This document shows positions 1 to 13,900 of a DNA stretch of 64,000 nt, one piece after another. Source of the DNA: Liopterus haemorrhoidalis (Eukaryota; Arthropoda; Insecta; Coleoptera; Dytiscidae). A program made the translations under genes and the position numbers. The notes under the pieces were generated by a model that saw only the letters and a list, made by a program, of their open reading frames with translations, did no database searches and was not told the DNA's origin. The stretch covers positions 7,256,501 to 7,320,500 of the forward strand of contig OZ020618.1 of the NCBI GenBank assembly GCA_963971575.1. Reading direction: 5' to 3'. Position 1 is the first letter of the stretch, and every line of letters starts with the position of its first letter.

Positions 1-110
1 AATATTGCGATTCTACAAACTGTTATTTATTATTTTTGTAAAAGAAAAGTTTATATTATGTATTAAGGTTTTTCTTCTCTATAATTGTGATTATATGAAC
101 TGTGTGAGAT

Positions 111-360
111 CAGGGTCGGACTAAAGTATTTCTGTGCCCCGAGACAGACTCTTTATATAGCGCCCCCAGATGTGCATAATTATGCAAAAATTACTAGCTA
201 GTTAAACCCAAATTTTTAGGGGTGCTGAAAATTAAGTTGTTCAATGCTGTCAAAAATATTTGTTGAGCAAAAAATAAGTCTTTAACCAAAATTTTCAGCA
301 CTCCTTGCATCTGGCGCCCCAGGCAACTGAATGTCTTGACAGCCCCTTAATCGGACCCTG
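111..360. mobile_element. short inverted-terminal-repeat element
   Basis: The ends read CAGGGTCGGACTAA and, inverted, CAGGGTCCGATTAA (12 of 14 identical), around 250 bp with G/C-rich sub-terminal parts (GCGCCCCAGG). This layout is that of a non-autonomous hAT-like MITE. I see no convincing 8-bp target duplication, so the boundaries are tentative. Confidence 0.5.
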
Positions 361-808
361 TGTCTTACTAGTTATTTTTGTAATTTCCTCCTTTTGTAAT
401 TTGTTAGAATTTTATTTTATTTACGTGCAATATTTTGTTTTTGTATTTTCATTTTTATGTTCCTAAATTGTATTTTGTTTTCGTTTGTGACAATAAAATA
501 ATTTTTTTTTTTTTATTAAGTTCTATTTCTTTTGTTATTTCAATTTTATAATTGAAAAAGAAGAATAAGTAAGGAATTTGGTAAATAAAATTAAACCAAA
601 ATTTACACAAACTGGTAGGCATTTGCTAATAGACTCAATTTTAACTTTTTATTTGAACCGGAACCGAACCAAAAATTTTAGATGAACCGAAACTGGAACG
701 AAAAACATTTACTTGGAACATAACTGTAAACCGGAATGAAATAAATTTGGGTTCGAGACTCTGGATGAAACATTTAAATTTTATACATTTTTAAAGAAAT
801 GCGAAATG
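361..808. other. AT-rich intron sequence, nothing recognised
   Basis: Intron 1 of ZNFX1-A (the part inside the window). T-rich and A-rich runs, including about 16 T near 492-512, with no coding frame, repeat end or RNA motif that I recognise. Confidence 0.5.
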
Positions 809-930
809 TTAGATTAGATTAGATTAGACTTTATTTAGCCTTATTTTGCTACATAAACAAATATTAATAAGGTACTAGGTAAATATAATTTCATATAATA
901 TATTTTAAAGTAAATCTAAACAATTAATAT
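809..930 (-). mobile_element. LINE-like 3' end with TCTAA tail
   Basis: Four TTAGA units (809-828) followed by GACTTTATTTAGCC look like the reversed (TCTAA)n tail and 3' UTR of a jockey-type non-LTR retrotransposon on the minus strand. How far the element extends to the right is unclear; it may reach the sequence just upstream of the exon 2 acceptor at 1137. Confidence 0.4.
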
Positions 931-1137
931 TAATATTTCACACTTAATCTAAAGTATATAGTTTTAACAAAATATTTGTGAAGAAGCGCGATGCCAAAAG
1001 TTGTTTTAAAGAAACGAACAACATTTAGTGACTTTTCTGTAAACTGCCAATTCAATTGAACAGTAAATTTTGACACAGCTGTAAACCATAGACGCGTAGT
1101 AGCGAAAAGAACAGACCTAATTATGTATTTTTTACAG

Positions 1138-1936
1138 CAAGATCTCAAACTCCTCAAATGGACTGGTTTGAAATGGAAGAAGCAAGAGCTATACCACGAG
1201 CAAGATCAGTTGATAACGTTGCTCTTGGACATATTCGTCCAGCACGAAATAATTACGGTGGTCGATATAATATAGAACAAGATGAAACTGAACAGAGAGA
1301 TCAAAGAAATCCAAATAGGGGTAATCGGATGAAACATGATCGACGAAATGATAATATCGGTTTTAAAAGATTACAGGATATAAGTACAATGGAAGCTGAT
1401 CAAATTATATTAATTCTTTTGAAAGATGAAGTGGGTTTTGATAAAATGATTAAAGAAAAATTGTCAGAGGATAAAATAGTACTTATACTTCGTGTTGTAA
1501 AAAAGATTTGTGAAACCGTCTTCACTCAAAATGTTGGTGTTGTTTTATCAACACTTTGCGAGCAAGATTTTATAGATCAATTAACCAACTACATTCAGTG
1601 CATTAACTTACAAGAACGTAGGGATAAACATAGAAATAAATTTTTTTGGGATGATACAGATCAGTTTTGGAACAGTCTCGTTGAGTTTTTTGAAGCAATC
1701 TTGAAACTTAAACCATATGAAGCTTGTAAAGTATTACCTAAAATAATGAAAGCAACTGAAATGACCGTGAGAATGTTTTATGAATATCATAACGTAAATG
1801 TTCAGGAAAATATCAAAGAGAAGTTAGAAGAATTACAAGTGAAAATTGTTCTTTGTATTGAAGAACGAGATAGAAAAAAGAATTTGCCTGGAACAACTGG
1901 AGAAGAAGAATTAGATGAACCACCAGATGATTTCAG
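1138..1936 (+). CDS. ZNFX1: ZNFX1-A exon 2: N-terminal helical region
   Basis: Acceptor TTTTTTACAG ends at 1137 and donor GTAATG starts at 1937. The exon starts in phase 1 (its first two bases complete a codon) and ends with two bases of an Arg codon. It encodes an RNA-binding-like Arg/Asn-rich stretch and then an alpha-helical region (DKIVLILRVVKKICETVF) resembling the ARM-type region ahead of the helicase in ZNFX1. An ATG at 1158 lies in frame but is not the likely start, because copy B shows a coding exon upstream and has ATA at that codon. Confidence 0.9.
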
Positions 1937-4900
1937 GTAATGTTTGTTTTTATGAATTTATGAAGAAGTAGAATAATGAATGTTAATTAATTTGGGTGAC
2001 TTGTGAAAATTTGTTAGCAAAAATGCTGCTACATAATGTCGGTTTATTTAGATTTAATAAATGCTCTCGTTATTTATGTTAGATATTATTTGAAAAAAAA
2101 GCTTAAAACATGTAAGAAGTTTCAAATAGGTAAACCATTTTAAGATTGCAGCGCCGAAGTGGACAAATTGAAACTAAAGCCTGGAACAGAATGCACAGCG
2201 CGCTACGCCGTCAGCGCGCCGTCATTTGCGACGGCGTTGCGTTAGCGCCGTTGAATTTTCGCCTGCACACAATGCAATCATTTTTAACGCCGTTAAAGTG
2301 TCATGTGACAACCTATATCTGTGTTTATACGAGCGCTTTCTTTTATTAAAATTATAATGGATGATGAAGACTTGTGTGTGATGTTATTTATGTTGTACGC
2401 AAGTTATTTATACATACAAACATTTTACCATTCAGTAAAAACTGAGGTTAGGTGTTCTACGTCAACGTTCAACGGCGTCAAAAGTTGGAAGTTGACCAAC
2501 ATTCAGTATCAACGGCTTTGGAACGCCGCTAGGACGTTACACATTCTGTGCACTTGCGTGCGACAGCTTGGTTTTAACTTTCCTCTGACAGATAGCGCCG
2601 TCCAAACGCCGTCAACGCGCCGTAGAACTCGTTGCATTTTGTTCCCCACTTTAATCTAATAGACAATAACCAAGATTATTAAAGTAAAGGTTGTCTCGTA
2701 ACATCTGACCAATCAGTATTCGTAGTTCAATCTAGTATACAGAATTATATAGATGTTGCACGTTTTTAAATATTTTTACTGACTATTTTCATAATAGATA
2801 TTTATTTCAAGACAGTTCTACTGAATAAATTATAAATAAAAACCTAAGGAAATTTTATACTGATTTATATAAAATTTAAGGTGATGTGTATTTGTATTAT
2901 AGATAATAAATAACAATAAAATCGAATACAAATATAATTTTAGGTATATTTGAATAAAAATAAAAAACAAATTGCTATAATAATATATAGTGCGTTCGAA
3001 GGTGAGTTTGCTACTGCAAACTATACTTAGCTATACTTAGCTCTTATGGCAAATGGGAGCGGTGTTGCCAAATGTTGTAAAAGTGTCAAATGTGTCAATT
3101 ATAATAATATGAAAAACTCGTATTATTTACAAAAATCAACTCTTATAAAACTCAAAATAACACTCAACAAAAACAAATGGCCTTTTGTAGAATACTGCGT
3201 CTTCACAGATCAGCACGTTTTAGAGCTGGCAACGTCGACTAGCAAGAAAAGGATAGCGTCATTCTGTAAACCCATTAGAGAGTATGAAAAAGAACTACTC
3301 CATATGCCCTGTACTGCAAACTCACCTTCGAACGCACTATAGTAGTTAATAAAATTGTAGGTTATATATCTGTTTTTAAAAACAGCTGGACGTATTTTAA
3401 TGAAATTTGGTACAATAGAGTAGAACCAGGATCAAATACAGGCATGGTATCTCAAAATTTTCTTTCTTAGGGGGTGTTTCTGGGTTAAAACTGGTTCTAA
3501 AAAACTTAAAATATTTCCTTTATAAACAAAAATATCTTAATAGAAAAGACTATACAATAAAAATTGTTTATAAAAAAACAAATCTTATTTGTTCTATGCA
3601 ATTTTTCTATTTGATGAATATTAGGGTAGTTACGGTGGGACACCCTAAAACTAATATATTGAAATATTTCACTTATTATTCTCTTCACATGAAAAATAAA
3701 TGTAAGAAAATTTATTTCGAACGAAGAAACATTCCTTTCGAAATTAAAACAAGTAGAAAATCAAAATTTTCTTTCTTAGGGGTTGTTTCTGGGTTAAAAC
3801 TGGTACTAAATAGAGATGGGTCGTTCATGAACGAACCGGCTCACTGAGCCGGCTCAGTACACTGACCGAAGTGACACGGTTCACCAAATTGAAATGAGCC
3901 GGCTCACGGCTCACTGTATAGTTTCAAGGATACGATTGGTCGGGCGATTGTGAACAGTGACGGGAGTGATCCGGATCTGGATCGATGTCATGTTGAACTT
4001 CGCGAGAACTTGGCTTGTAATGTATTATCATAAAGTGTATTTTGTCATCAATTTGTAGGGCAGTTTATTTGAAACTAATAGGCTTAGTCTGTATTTTCTT
4101 ACAACCATACTATATAAAAATATTAAAAATATTGCCCAAATCCCAGATGTCCGATTTATAAGGGCAATAAACATCGCCATAAACTTAACACATCTGGTTT
4201 AAAATACAGTAGCTACATAAAGTGAATTGCTTGTTTCAAAAATGTTAGATAAGAGTCGGGGCTAAGCGACGTTCTACCTACGATCGGCAACTGACTGACC
4301 TGTGTCTCGGGATCATGTTTAAAAGAACCGGCTCTAAGCAAGAGTCGGCTCTAAGCGACGTTCTACCTCTAAGCTCTAAGCGACGTTCTACCGAACGACC
4401 GACCGACCTGTGTCTCGGGATCATGTTTACAAGAACCGGCTCTGAGCAAGAGTCGGTTCTAAGCGACGTTCTACCTACGACCGACCGACCTGCGTCTCGG
4501 GATCATGTTTACAGTTCATATATTGCAAGAATCGGCTCTAAGCAAGAGCCGGCTGTAAACGACGTTCTACCTACGACCGAACAACCGACCGACCTGTGTC
4601 TCGGGATCATATTTACAGTTTATATATTGCAAGAACCGGCTCTAAGCGACTTTCTACCTACGAACTAACGACCGTCCTGTGTTTCGGAGACATGTTTACT
4701 TAACCGGATCACTGGGCCGGATCAATGAACCGGCTCAACAAACTGAACGACCTCCACTGATCCGGTTCCGCAAACTGAGCCGAAATTCCCATCTCTAGTA
4801 CTAAATATCTTAAAATAATTCCTTTATAAACAGAACTATCTTGACAGAAAGCCGACCGGCGTAGCGTAGTGGTAACACATGTGCTCTGCGTTGCGAAGGT

Positions 4901-7900
4901 CTCGGGTTCGAATCCCGTTCAGGTATGGAAATTTTCTCAAATAAAAATTGTCCTGGCTAATTGCCATAGCAGCAAAGGCCATTAAATTAAAAAAAAATAA
5001 TAATAATAAATCTTGACAGAAAAAACTATACAATAAAAATTGTTTATAAGAAAACAAATTTAATGAATATTAGGTTAGTTACGGTGGACACCCTAAAACT
5101 AAGATATTGAAATATTTCACTTTATTCTCTTCACATCAAAAATGAATTTAAGAAAATTTATTTAGAATGAAGAAACATTTCTTTCGAAGAAAAGAGAAAT
5201 TAAAACGAGTACAAAATCAAAAAATATAATGATATTTTTATATTTATAGCCAAAAATCAAACTTCATGTGTATATAACATACGATAAACAAAGACAGACG
5301 TTCCGTTAGTATACAGGTCACCCGTAGCCTCTCTATTTACCCCCACCACTATAAGTTACGAGACAACCTTTTACTTTAATAATCTTGCAAAAACCTCATT
5401 TAATTGATAAAAATTACTAATTTTCAAAATCTAGTTCTGCTTGAACCGAAGAAACAGGTTATACAAGTGGAAATTATATATTTTTTTGTATTGTCGAATA
5501 AAACATTTTCTGAATAAAATGGAAATCTAAAAACATTCTGTACAACTTGTAAAACAAGTAGGATACGCCACTGTTGCGTAGTCACATGACGTTTAATTTT
5601 TTTGAAACATCTTTTAGAATAATTGTTTTAAAATTTTGTTTTATTATTAATTTTAAATGTACAAGGTGTCTCAAAAGAAATTTTATATTTATTTAGCTTA
5701 CTGCGTGAACGCAACGTATCCGAGGGGCGCGGGGGTTATGTCAATCGGTAGCCTGGCTCTTGGGAATGCAATCGCTATGGAGCGTTTCTCGGGAGCAGAC
5801 CGCGCGTTATGCGTGCGAGAGTTTTACAAAAACGGTGATTCGGCGACTGTAGCGCGTAGAAAATTCTGCAGTATTCGAGGTTTTCGCCACTTAAATGATG
5901 CGCCAAGCATTCCTCTCATTCGACATTTGGTTAAAAAGTTTGAAGAGACTGGTACAACGCTGGATAAATCAAAATCCGGGCGACCTAGGTCATCAAGAAC
6001 GGTAGAAAACGTGGAGAATGTTAATCACTCTGTTCGTGACGACGCGAACCTTTCAATTCGGAAGCGCGCAAGTGCTTTAAATGTGCATAGATCATCATTA
6101 CATCGCATTATGCACAAAGACCTAAAGCTGCACCCCTACAAAATTCAATTGGTGCAAGAATTAAAACCCCAAGATGCCAGTTCGTGAAATTTTCTCAGGC
6201 AAATTGATCTCCCGGAGAGGTGACATAAATTGGCCTCCACGCAGTCCAGATTTAACCCCTATGGACTTTTTCCTATGGGGTTATCTTAAATCTAAAGTTT
6301 ACGCCAATAAACCGACTTCACTGGCGCATTTGAAAGAAAATATCCGTCACGAAATGGCAGCAATCCCTGAGTCCACCTGCCGAGACGTCATAAGTAATTT
6401 TACTGTTCGATTAAATGAGTGCCGAGAACGCGAGGGTCTACATTTAGACGATATTATTTTTAAGAAATAAATCCCCAAAAAGTGTATTTTAATAATTAAT
6501 AAACATTTTTTCTATATACGGCTTACTTTTTTTTTTAATCGATCCACTAAATATAAAATTTCTTTTGAGACACCTTGTATATCAAATATTTTTAAATTAG
6601 TATATTGAGTAACTATTTTGGTTTTAGACAAATTCCACTTTACCCTCTTGCATCAGAGGTACTATCATCAGAAGAGGTGTTTCTTCGATCCAATATTGTC
6701 AAAGGAAAATACCAATCTGTCGAACATTATTTAGATGTACAGTTTCGTTTATTACGTGAAGATTTTGTAGCACCTCTTCGTCAAGGAATATATGATTACA
6801 CACACCAAAATCAATATGAAAAAAGGAAAAAAATATTCGATGTTAAATTTTATCCAAAAGTACAGTTCATTAAATCTGAGACACAAAATAATAAAGTTAT
6901 TAAAATTGTTCAGTTTGTTAAAGATCCTAAAAAACTTAAAATGAAATTTGAAAATAGCAGGAGATTAATGTTTGGTTCTTTAGTTTGTTTCACGAATGAT
7001 AATTTTGAAAAAATAATTTTTGGTACAATCTCAGAAAGAAAGATTGAACTTCTAAAAAAAGGGCAAGTTGGGATAGAATTAGAAAACGATATTATTTACA
7101 ATAAGGATTATTTAATGATGGAATGTTGTGTTTATTTTGAACCTTATTACCACGTACTTAAAGCTTTACAGATTATGGACGTGGATACATTTCCATTATC
7201 AAAATACATTATTGATGTATCAAATGAACCACAACCACCAGCATATCTACAACATTCAACCGAAATAATAATTAAAAATCCAAATGTTGATTTAAAATTT
7301 CAAAGACCGGGTTTACCCGGTTATAAAACCCATTTTAACACTGTAATTTTATCACCATATTGGCCTTCAGCTACAGATTTAGGGCTGGACAATTCTCAAT
7401 ATGGAGCGTTAAAAGCAGCATTGACCAATGAATTCTGTGTCATTCAAGGACCACCAGGGACAGGGAAAACTTATATTGGTCTTCGAATAACAGAAATATT
7501 GTTAGATAATTCACATATCTGGAATACTGGTCCTATTTTGGTAATATGTTTCACGAATCATGCGCTGGATCAATTTTTAGAAGGTATTTTACAATACACA
7601 CAAAAAATTGCTAGAGTAGGAGGTCAGTCAAAAAATGAAATACTGAAACCTTTTAATATCCGTGAACTTAGATACAAAGAACAGAGAAATAGATTGGTTG
7701 GTCAAAATTTATCGAAAAAAATAGAACAACTTAAAAAATCAATGCTTGATATTAAATCTGTACAAACTATGATTGATGCCATCACTGCAAACGACAGAAT
7801 TATTGATATTAGGCATTTAAAGGAAATAAATCAATTAGATCACAGTTGGTTAAGTCAAGCTGATAAAAGTAGTCTTCTAGATTGGTTATTAGGGGGAAGA

Positions 7901-10900
7901 AACGATGAAGATAGGTATCAAGAAAGACGAAAGGTAAGAATGAATGAAGCTAAAGATGCTCAGTCTGATGAATCTGACGCTGAGGGCTCTGATGATGACT
8001 TTTATGATGCTGAAAATTTAGAACAAGAAAGAATTATACATGATGCAGACAAAATTGATGTTGATGTTGAACAAACGTCAATATACAGAATAACATTAGC
8101 AACCATAGATTCTCTTCAAAATGAACATGACAAACTTGTTGAAGAATTACAAAATATGGAAGATATTGCAGAAAATGCCTACGTATTGTATGATCCTAAA
8201 GCAGTTCAACTTGAAGAAATTGAAAAAACAGAAAGTATGATTATTTATCTGCAGGTATGTTCTCAATAGTTAAAAAAAATAAGGGCCGCAATTACAAAGC
8301 TCGTATAAGTAGCGGTATAACTATCGGAAGTATAGTGCCACGAAGAAAACAAGAACCCCGGAAAATATGTGAACTAATTTGAAAAATTTTAGGCGGGTTT
8401 CCGTCTGACCAATTAGGAATTACCTTAAAGAATGTGTATAGTCTGACGCAGATCTGATTTTACGCTTCATTTGTATAATTTGTGCTTTAGTATTTATGTT
8501 TGATATACTTCAAGTTGATTTGAATTTATAACTCGAAATTGATTTGTATTTATAACTATTATTAATATTTATATATAATAGTTCACACATAATATAGAAT
8601 TTCGCGCGAGTGTAATATGGCGTTGAGTGTACTTGAAATGCATAGAGCGCTAAGACACGCCTACCCAGGGACTTTGTTTGCTTCGACGGACTATATAAGT
8701 GTATTCCGATGTTTATTTCAGTATTCGCTTTTACAATGCATTTTTTATTCTCGGATATATAGTTATCAATGGTTTTATTGTAAATAAAAAAGTTGGTATT
8801 GTTTGACACATAAACTGACATATTATAAAAGTCATATTTTAAATTGACATTACTGTTAACAACATCTTTGAGCATGTTTGTGGAAATATTGGGAGATGTC
8901 GAAATATTCGACTCAGATAATTCTTTTATTGTAGTATATCCGCCGCTTTAGTGTCAGCCTCTCGTGTGCAATTATTCATAAAACCGCCTTCTAATAGAAT
9001 CGAACCCAAATACCGATATTAGGCATTTGAAATAGAACTTTTTTTGTCAATTAATTGATCAATTAAGGGCCGCTTTTACAATCGTTGGATAAAGCTCGGA
9101 TAACGCTATTCCCGGTATAAAGTCAAAAAATCGCTTTTACAATGCTCGGATAAAGCTCAGATAGGATAAACATCGGAATAAACACCAGAATATCTTATCT
9201 GGCCAACGACACTTCAGATAAAGGGCAGTATAAGTTTATACCCTTGCTCTGATTGGCGAATAAGTATTTTTTACCCAGCAACGGTAAAAAAAAAAAAATT
9301 GACATATGATAAATGTCACATTATAACGTTTTATTTGAATTTTTATTACAGTTATATAATTGTGGTTGCAGCAGCGTAGTGGTTGGCTCACTTGCTTTGA
9401 AAGTGTGGAATCATGAGACCGACCTAGTATGGGCACAAAGATTAAAAAAAAAAAAATTGGCTGTTGCAACTATAGGCTCAGATTTTTTACAATGAGTGCC
9501 TGTATCTCTGAATTAGTTTTCGAAAATATGGGGCAAGCTTCCCAGGGCACGGTGGTCTCTGCTACTACATGTCAGAGTACGCTAGTCGCGACCTTAAAAT
9601 CTCTAAAACCTAAACATTGCCATACGAAATAATAATAGTACGCTATCCCTCGTTATCCTTGTATTTGTTCATCAGTTTTGATTACACGCAGTTGTGAAAT
9701 AATAATTTAATTTATTTTTTAAAAGCGTAGCAATGAACAGTAGCAGCCGATTACCGCTGAAATATGCTCGTAGCACTTTGAGCGTTTCGAATCTATCTGG
9801 CCACTATCATCCCTTCCACACTATGTTCACATAATGCCAGATTTTGCATATGTATATATGCAATATTGGGCTGGAGCCAGTTCGAATGAACCGGTTATTA
9901 TTTATTTATATATTTTTCAAAATGCGAAAAGGTTGTTAATCTTGTTATACACTGAAAAAAAATACTCCTGTTATTAATTAGTGATATTTTCCACTTGAAA
10001 GAACTGGTTGTTACAATTTTGACAGTCCACAATTGTACATAATATGTATACGCTTAATCTTATTACCCGCGTTATTTTGTCCACAGTATGTTAGTGGAAG
10101 GTAAGCACCGCGGTGACAAGGGATTACAGTACATAAATAGTACAGTTTGCGCCGCACACGAGCGGCTCATCAAAGGGACGGTATTTGGTATAGATTCTAA
10201 TAGAATTCTACTACAGTCTGTTCCAAACGGTTAAGCGGAACTAAATGGGAATTTAGTTCTTTTAGGTTGTCACGAGAAGGGACCTTGCTTGGGTTATTTC
10301 ATTTTTCATGTTGGGATGTCAAAATTTATAATTCCAACAATGAAACCATGGAAACGAATGACATATGTCAAAATTAAATATTTTTTTAGATATTTTAATG
10401 ACAAAAAAATAAATAAATGGGAAATTTGTATTAAGAATGACACAAAAAATCAAAATATAAAGAAAATGACATTTTAAAATGATATTAACCTTAACCAAAA
10501 AATGTTTATTGTAAGTATGATTTACAAAGCTTAAACAAAACGGCCGAAAGGCACGATTTAAACGATGAAAGTAACTAGATTGCAAAATCTAGTTCCGCTT
10601 AACAGTTTGGAACAGACTGTAGTAGAGGGTGATCTTATGAAAATTTACACATGGGCGGTATTTGTGCTCGATTCTATTAAAGGGCGGTTTTATGAATATT
10701 TGCACACCAGAGGCTGACACTAACGCGATAGATATAGCACAATAAAATAATTATCTGTGTCGAATATTTCGACATCTCCCAATATTTCTCCAAACATGTT
10801 CAAATGTGTTGTTAATAGTAATGTCAATTTAAAATATGACTTTTCTAATATGTCAGTTTATGTGTCAAACAATACCAACTTTATTTTATTTACAATAAAA

Positions 10901-13900
10901 CCATGGTAACTATCCGAGAATAAAAAATGCATTGTAAAAGCGAACGTTGGAATAAACATTGGAATAAACTTATACCTTAGTTATACCGCTACGTATCCGA
11001 GGTTTGTAAAAGCGGCCCTAATTGACGAAATTTTTACACTTTACACACATCAATTAATTGAATGTCAACTTTTTCAATTAATTGATTAATAAATTGAATC
11101 ATGCAAAACCCACTTGATAGTTAATTGCAAATTATATTATCATTTTATATATTTAATTTTAACTTTGTAAGTGTTATGTTCATACTAATCTTGAATGGAC
11201 TGTATAATAATTTCCTGAACCTGTTAAAAATGCATGACTACCGGTTAATAGTAAAAGTTTCGTGTTCAGGATTAGGTTCAATGAAATATAAGGGTTAGGT
11301 CCATGTTCACAAAAAAAAACAAAAATCGATTTGGGTTCGGCTGTAGCTTCAGATCTGGTTAATTGTGTGTTTTTTTTAAATTTCAGTATCGTTTTGATCA
11401 ACACAAATATGGAAACGTTATTCCACCACCACAGAATGTGGATTATGATTATGATCCATCATTATTAACTCCAAACGAACGATGGGGTCTCTACTGGAAA
11501 TTAGTCGATGAATATTACAATGCACTCGTAGTAAAACTGGAACATCTTGAATCTGAGTATCGTGATATCTATCGACAATATGAAGAAATCAGATCTATGG
11601 AAGACATCAGACTGATGAAAACAATGAAAGTTATTGGTATGACCACTACGGGAGCTGCCAGATATCAAACTATACTTCAGGCTATTAAAAGTCCTATTGG
11701 TAAAAAATTTATTTATTTTAATTGATGTAAAGTGTGATTTTTTACATATTTCAAAGTTTTTAAGTATTTATTGTCTCTTTTTAGGGTTTTGTAGGTATGA
11801 CCAGTAAAAAACAACTTATAACCTCACTTATGTGTCTGTCTGTCTGTCTATTTGTACGGTAAAAAATATAGCCAAACGGCTTAACATAGGAAGTTGAAAT
11901 TTAGAATGGTTATACAACTCTTTGACCCACATTTAGGAAAAATACTGAGAGTTCAAAAAAACATCCCGAGATAAACACAGAGCGATCATCAAATCTTGAC
12001 TGAGTAATGTACATTGGTGTGAACCGGAATAGTACAACAGGAATTTTTGATCAATTTTGTTTTCGGAAAATAACGCCGTTTTTGTGTTTTTTTGTTGACA
12101 ACGTAAATATTTAATGTTATATAAGACAGTAAACCAGTATGCGTTCATGGTGTAGTGGTTAGACATCTCGATTCCTAAGTTGCAAACTACCCTTCGCTTC
12201 CTGTCACAATTTTATTTTTTGTTTTTTTTTTGCATTTTTATTTTGTTTAAATTATTTTATCAAAATTCTAGTTATATTTTGGCAAATGTTGTTAATAACC
12301 AGTGGGAAGTGTTGAAATTATAATTTAATTCTATGTTTCAATGTATACGAAATCAGAGGGGCGGAACTTATGACTTAAAACAACCAATGGAAGCCATAGG
12401 AGAAATTTTCAAAATTTTAATGAACCTTGCTACATAAAAAAAATACTGCACATATTTAGAAATCTAAATAATGGTATTAGGCATTCGAATTAAAATTAAC
12501 AAAAAAATATTTTTATATAAAATTTGTTTTGGGCCAAATAATCATCATTCACTTACTAAATACCTGCGAAACTTTGAAATGTGTGAAAATTCACACTTCA
12601 CATCAATTTTTTTTTTAGATCATCACTTGTATTTTGATTAGTAGACGATAAAAAAAATTGATGTGAAGTGTGAATTTTCACACATTTCTGGGTTTTGCAG
12701 GTATTTAGTAACTGAACGATGATTATTTGGGATGCCAAAACAAATTTTATGTCAAAATATTTTTTTATGAATTTTAATTCGAATGCCTAATACCATTATT
12801 TAAGTTTCTAAATATATGCAGTATTTTTTTTATACAGCAAAGTTCATTAAGATTTTGAAAATTGCACCTATGGCTTCCATTGGTTGCTTACATCATAAGT
12901 CCCGCCCTTTGATTTCGTCAAACATAGAATTAAATTATAATTTCAACACTTTCCACTGGTTATTAAATTTACGCTTTTAAAAATTAAATGCAACATTTAC
13001 CAAATATAACTAGAATTTTAACAAAATAATTTAAACAAAATAAAAATGCAAAAAAAAAAACAAAAAATAAAATCAACAGGATTCGAACCCTAGTTTGCAA
13101 GTTTCTTATATTATTAAGCGTACGACAAATCCAACCACGCCACGAGAGCTACCGATCTGGCATGTTACACAACGTATTAAATAGTTAACATATTTTAGTT
13201 AAAAACACAAAAAATGCGTTATTTTCCGAAAACATAATCTGATCAAAAATTCCTGTTGTACTATTCCGGTTCACACCAATGTACATTACTTAGAATTTTT
13301 TCAGATTTTTAGTTTAAACCATCTGGGCTACAGGGTGTGGGACAAAAATTTTTTTGCACAATTTTGGCAAAAATCGCATCAAAATAATTTATTTTGCAAA
13401 AATAAAATTTTGATCGTTAATCCACGTACTAAGGGCTTTCATTTGATACCCTACTCAAAATTTTAAAAAAATATATTTTTTTCGATGAGCACATATTTGT
13501 TTATATTTTTAGAGGGATATGTTTTTTAGATGTTTTAGTATTTTTCCTATGTGCGGGTCAAAGAGTTGTATAAGCATGCCAAATTTCAACTCTCTAGGTT
13601 TAGCCGTTTGGCTACAATTTTTACCGAACAGACAGACAGACGACAAAATGACGGTATAAGGGTTTTTTGGTTATACCTACAAAACCCTAAAAATGATTTC
13701 AAATAATTCTTGCCTCCCCCAAATTTTACTCAAAAATTTCCGGGCCCCTCCAGATTTTAAGTGCTAGCGCCGCCACTGACTATACTATATCATGTGTAAA
13801 ATTTATTTATATTTTATTTTTTAGTTATTGTGGAAGAAGCAGCAGAAGTTCTTGAATCACATGTAGTTGTGTCGTTAACTAACGCTTGTCAACATCTTAT

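Larger units (their letters stand above)
3455..5235. repeat. tandem pair of ~310-bp repeat units, second one interrupted
   Basis: The unit beginning TTCTTTCTTAGGGG (3461) recurs at 3768. The second unit stops at 3810, where a hAT element sits, resumes at 4806 (CTTAAAATAATTCC), is broken again by a SINE at 4851-5009, and continues to about 5235. Both units share AATATTAGGNTAGTTACGGT and ATATTGAAATATTTCAC. Confidence 0.7.
8281..11022. mobile_element. large fold-back element (AAGGGCCGC termini) with insertions
   Basis: The right end, inverted (AATTAGGGCCGCTTTTACAA), matches the left end (TAAGGGCCGCAATTACAAAG). Matching arms: 8281-8340 plus 8695-9025 on the left, about 10650-11022 on the right. 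Shared inner blocks include TTACAATGCATTTTTTATTC and GGGAGATGTCGAAATATTCG. The left arm is interrupted by about 350 unrelated bp (8345-8694). The loop holds a further end-like copy at 9066 (AAGGGCCGCTTTTACAATCG), a degenerate SINE head and the MITE at 10208-10626. Confidence 0.7.

Noticed and set aside
3046..3342. 98-codon frame as a small gene
   Set aside because: It lies wholly within a MITE with long terminal inverted repeats and recurs, inverted, only in the other copy of that MITE.
4851..4930. tRNA gene
   Set aside because: A and B boxes are good, but a SINE body, A-rich tail and a 13-bp target duplication follow, and an almost identical copy exists at 24972.
13078..13180. functional tRNA gene on the minus strand
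   Set aside because: Spacing between boxes is plausible, but I could not fold a clean acceptor stem and it lies in the arm of a fold-back element.
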